From: Lachnospiraceae bacterium
GTDB taxonomy: Bacteria; Bacillota; Clostridia; Lachnospirales; Lachnospiraceae
DNA length: 6,166 nucleotides
Reading direction: 5' to 3'
NCBI GenBank assembly: GCA_900757195.1
Contig: CAAEMZ010000050.1
Span: 1 to 6,166, forward strand
In this document: piece after piece, positions 6,032-6,166 of the stretch
Layout: each line of letters opens with the position of its first letter
Numbering within the stretch: the stretch's first letter is position 1
The notes under the pieces: model-generated
Seen by the model: the letters and a program-made list of their open reading frames with translations, nothing else
Told to the model about the DNA's origin: nothing
Database searches by the model: none
Position numbers and translations under genes: made by a program

Positions 6032-6166
6032 ATGGAAGAAATCCAAAGAAAGGGCTATCGGGAAAAAACCGATGAAATGCTGATTCAGTTATGCCGTCAG
6101 GGAGACAAAGCGGCTCTCGACGGCATTATGGAAAAATATAAACCTCTGGTGATAAAAAAGGCCCGG
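6032..6166 (+). CDS. sigH: RNA polymerase sigma factor, probably SigH, 3' end outside window
   Basis: The first 45 codons are open to the window edge and read MEEIQRKGYREKTDEMLIQL followed by CRQGDKAALDGIMEKYKPLV and IKKAR. The pattern DE-LI-L-RQGD--AL--I-EKYK--V--KAR is the start of sigma-70 region 2 as found in SigH, the early stationary-phase and sporulation sigma factor. The position directly after rlmB supports SigH, since sigH follows this cluster in Bacillus (there with yacP between). The start is either ATG 6032, or ATG 6026 two codons earlier in the same frame. AGGGA at 6018-6022 is nine or three bases away respectively, so 6032 is favoured. No separate promoter is visible in the 15-base gap after rlmB. 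Confidence 0.83.
   Translation, partial: MEEIQRKGYREKTDEMLIQLCRQGDKAALDGIMEKYKPLVIKKAR

Overview
The window looks like chromosomal DNA from a low-to-moderate GC, spore-forming Clostridia-type Firmicute, most likely Lachnospiraceae-like. This rests on the order ispF - cysS - mrnC - rlmB - sigH, which is the Firmicute version of this locus, on strong purine-rich Shine-Dalgarno sites, on tRNA genes without an encoded CCA, and on the style of the proteins (for example IspF beginning MRIGMGYDVH). The species call is inference; the family calls rest on visible motifs.

Bases 1-326 hold a tRNA cluster: the 3' part of an elongator tRNA-Met(CAU) cut by the window edge, a terminator hairpin, tRNA-Val(UAC), a second complete tRNA-Met(CAU), and a second terminator hairpin. 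The two tRNA-Met copies are identical over their shared 65 bases, and each is followed 12 bases later by a related hairpin, so a tRNA-plus-terminator unit has been duplicated. Bases 327-393 hold a probable promoter and the ispF ribosome binding site.

From 394 to the right edge every gene is on the + strand, with gaps of at most about 15 bases and several stop/start overlaps, so this is probably one transcription unit: ispF (isoprenoid MEP pathway), a plant-type glutamate-cysteine ligase (GCS2) family protein, a circularly permuted ATP-grasp ligase related to glutathionylspermidine synthase, cysS (cysteinyl-tRNA synthetase), mrnC (Mini-RNase III, 23S rRNA maturation), rlmB (23S rRNA 2'-O-methyltransferase), and the first 45 codons of a sigma factor that is probably sigH.

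The unusual part is the second and third genes (875-3438). They are joined by an ATGA overlap and lie between ispF and cysS, where Bacillus subtilis carries gltX and cysE. A GCS2-type ligase followed by an ATP-grasp ligase has the same logic as GshA plus GshB, but the second enzyme is not of the GshB or GshF type. The pair is a candidate two-step pathway for a gamma-glutamyl thiol or other gamma-glutamyl amide; its end product cannot be read from the sequence. The remaining genes are ordinary housekeeping genes.
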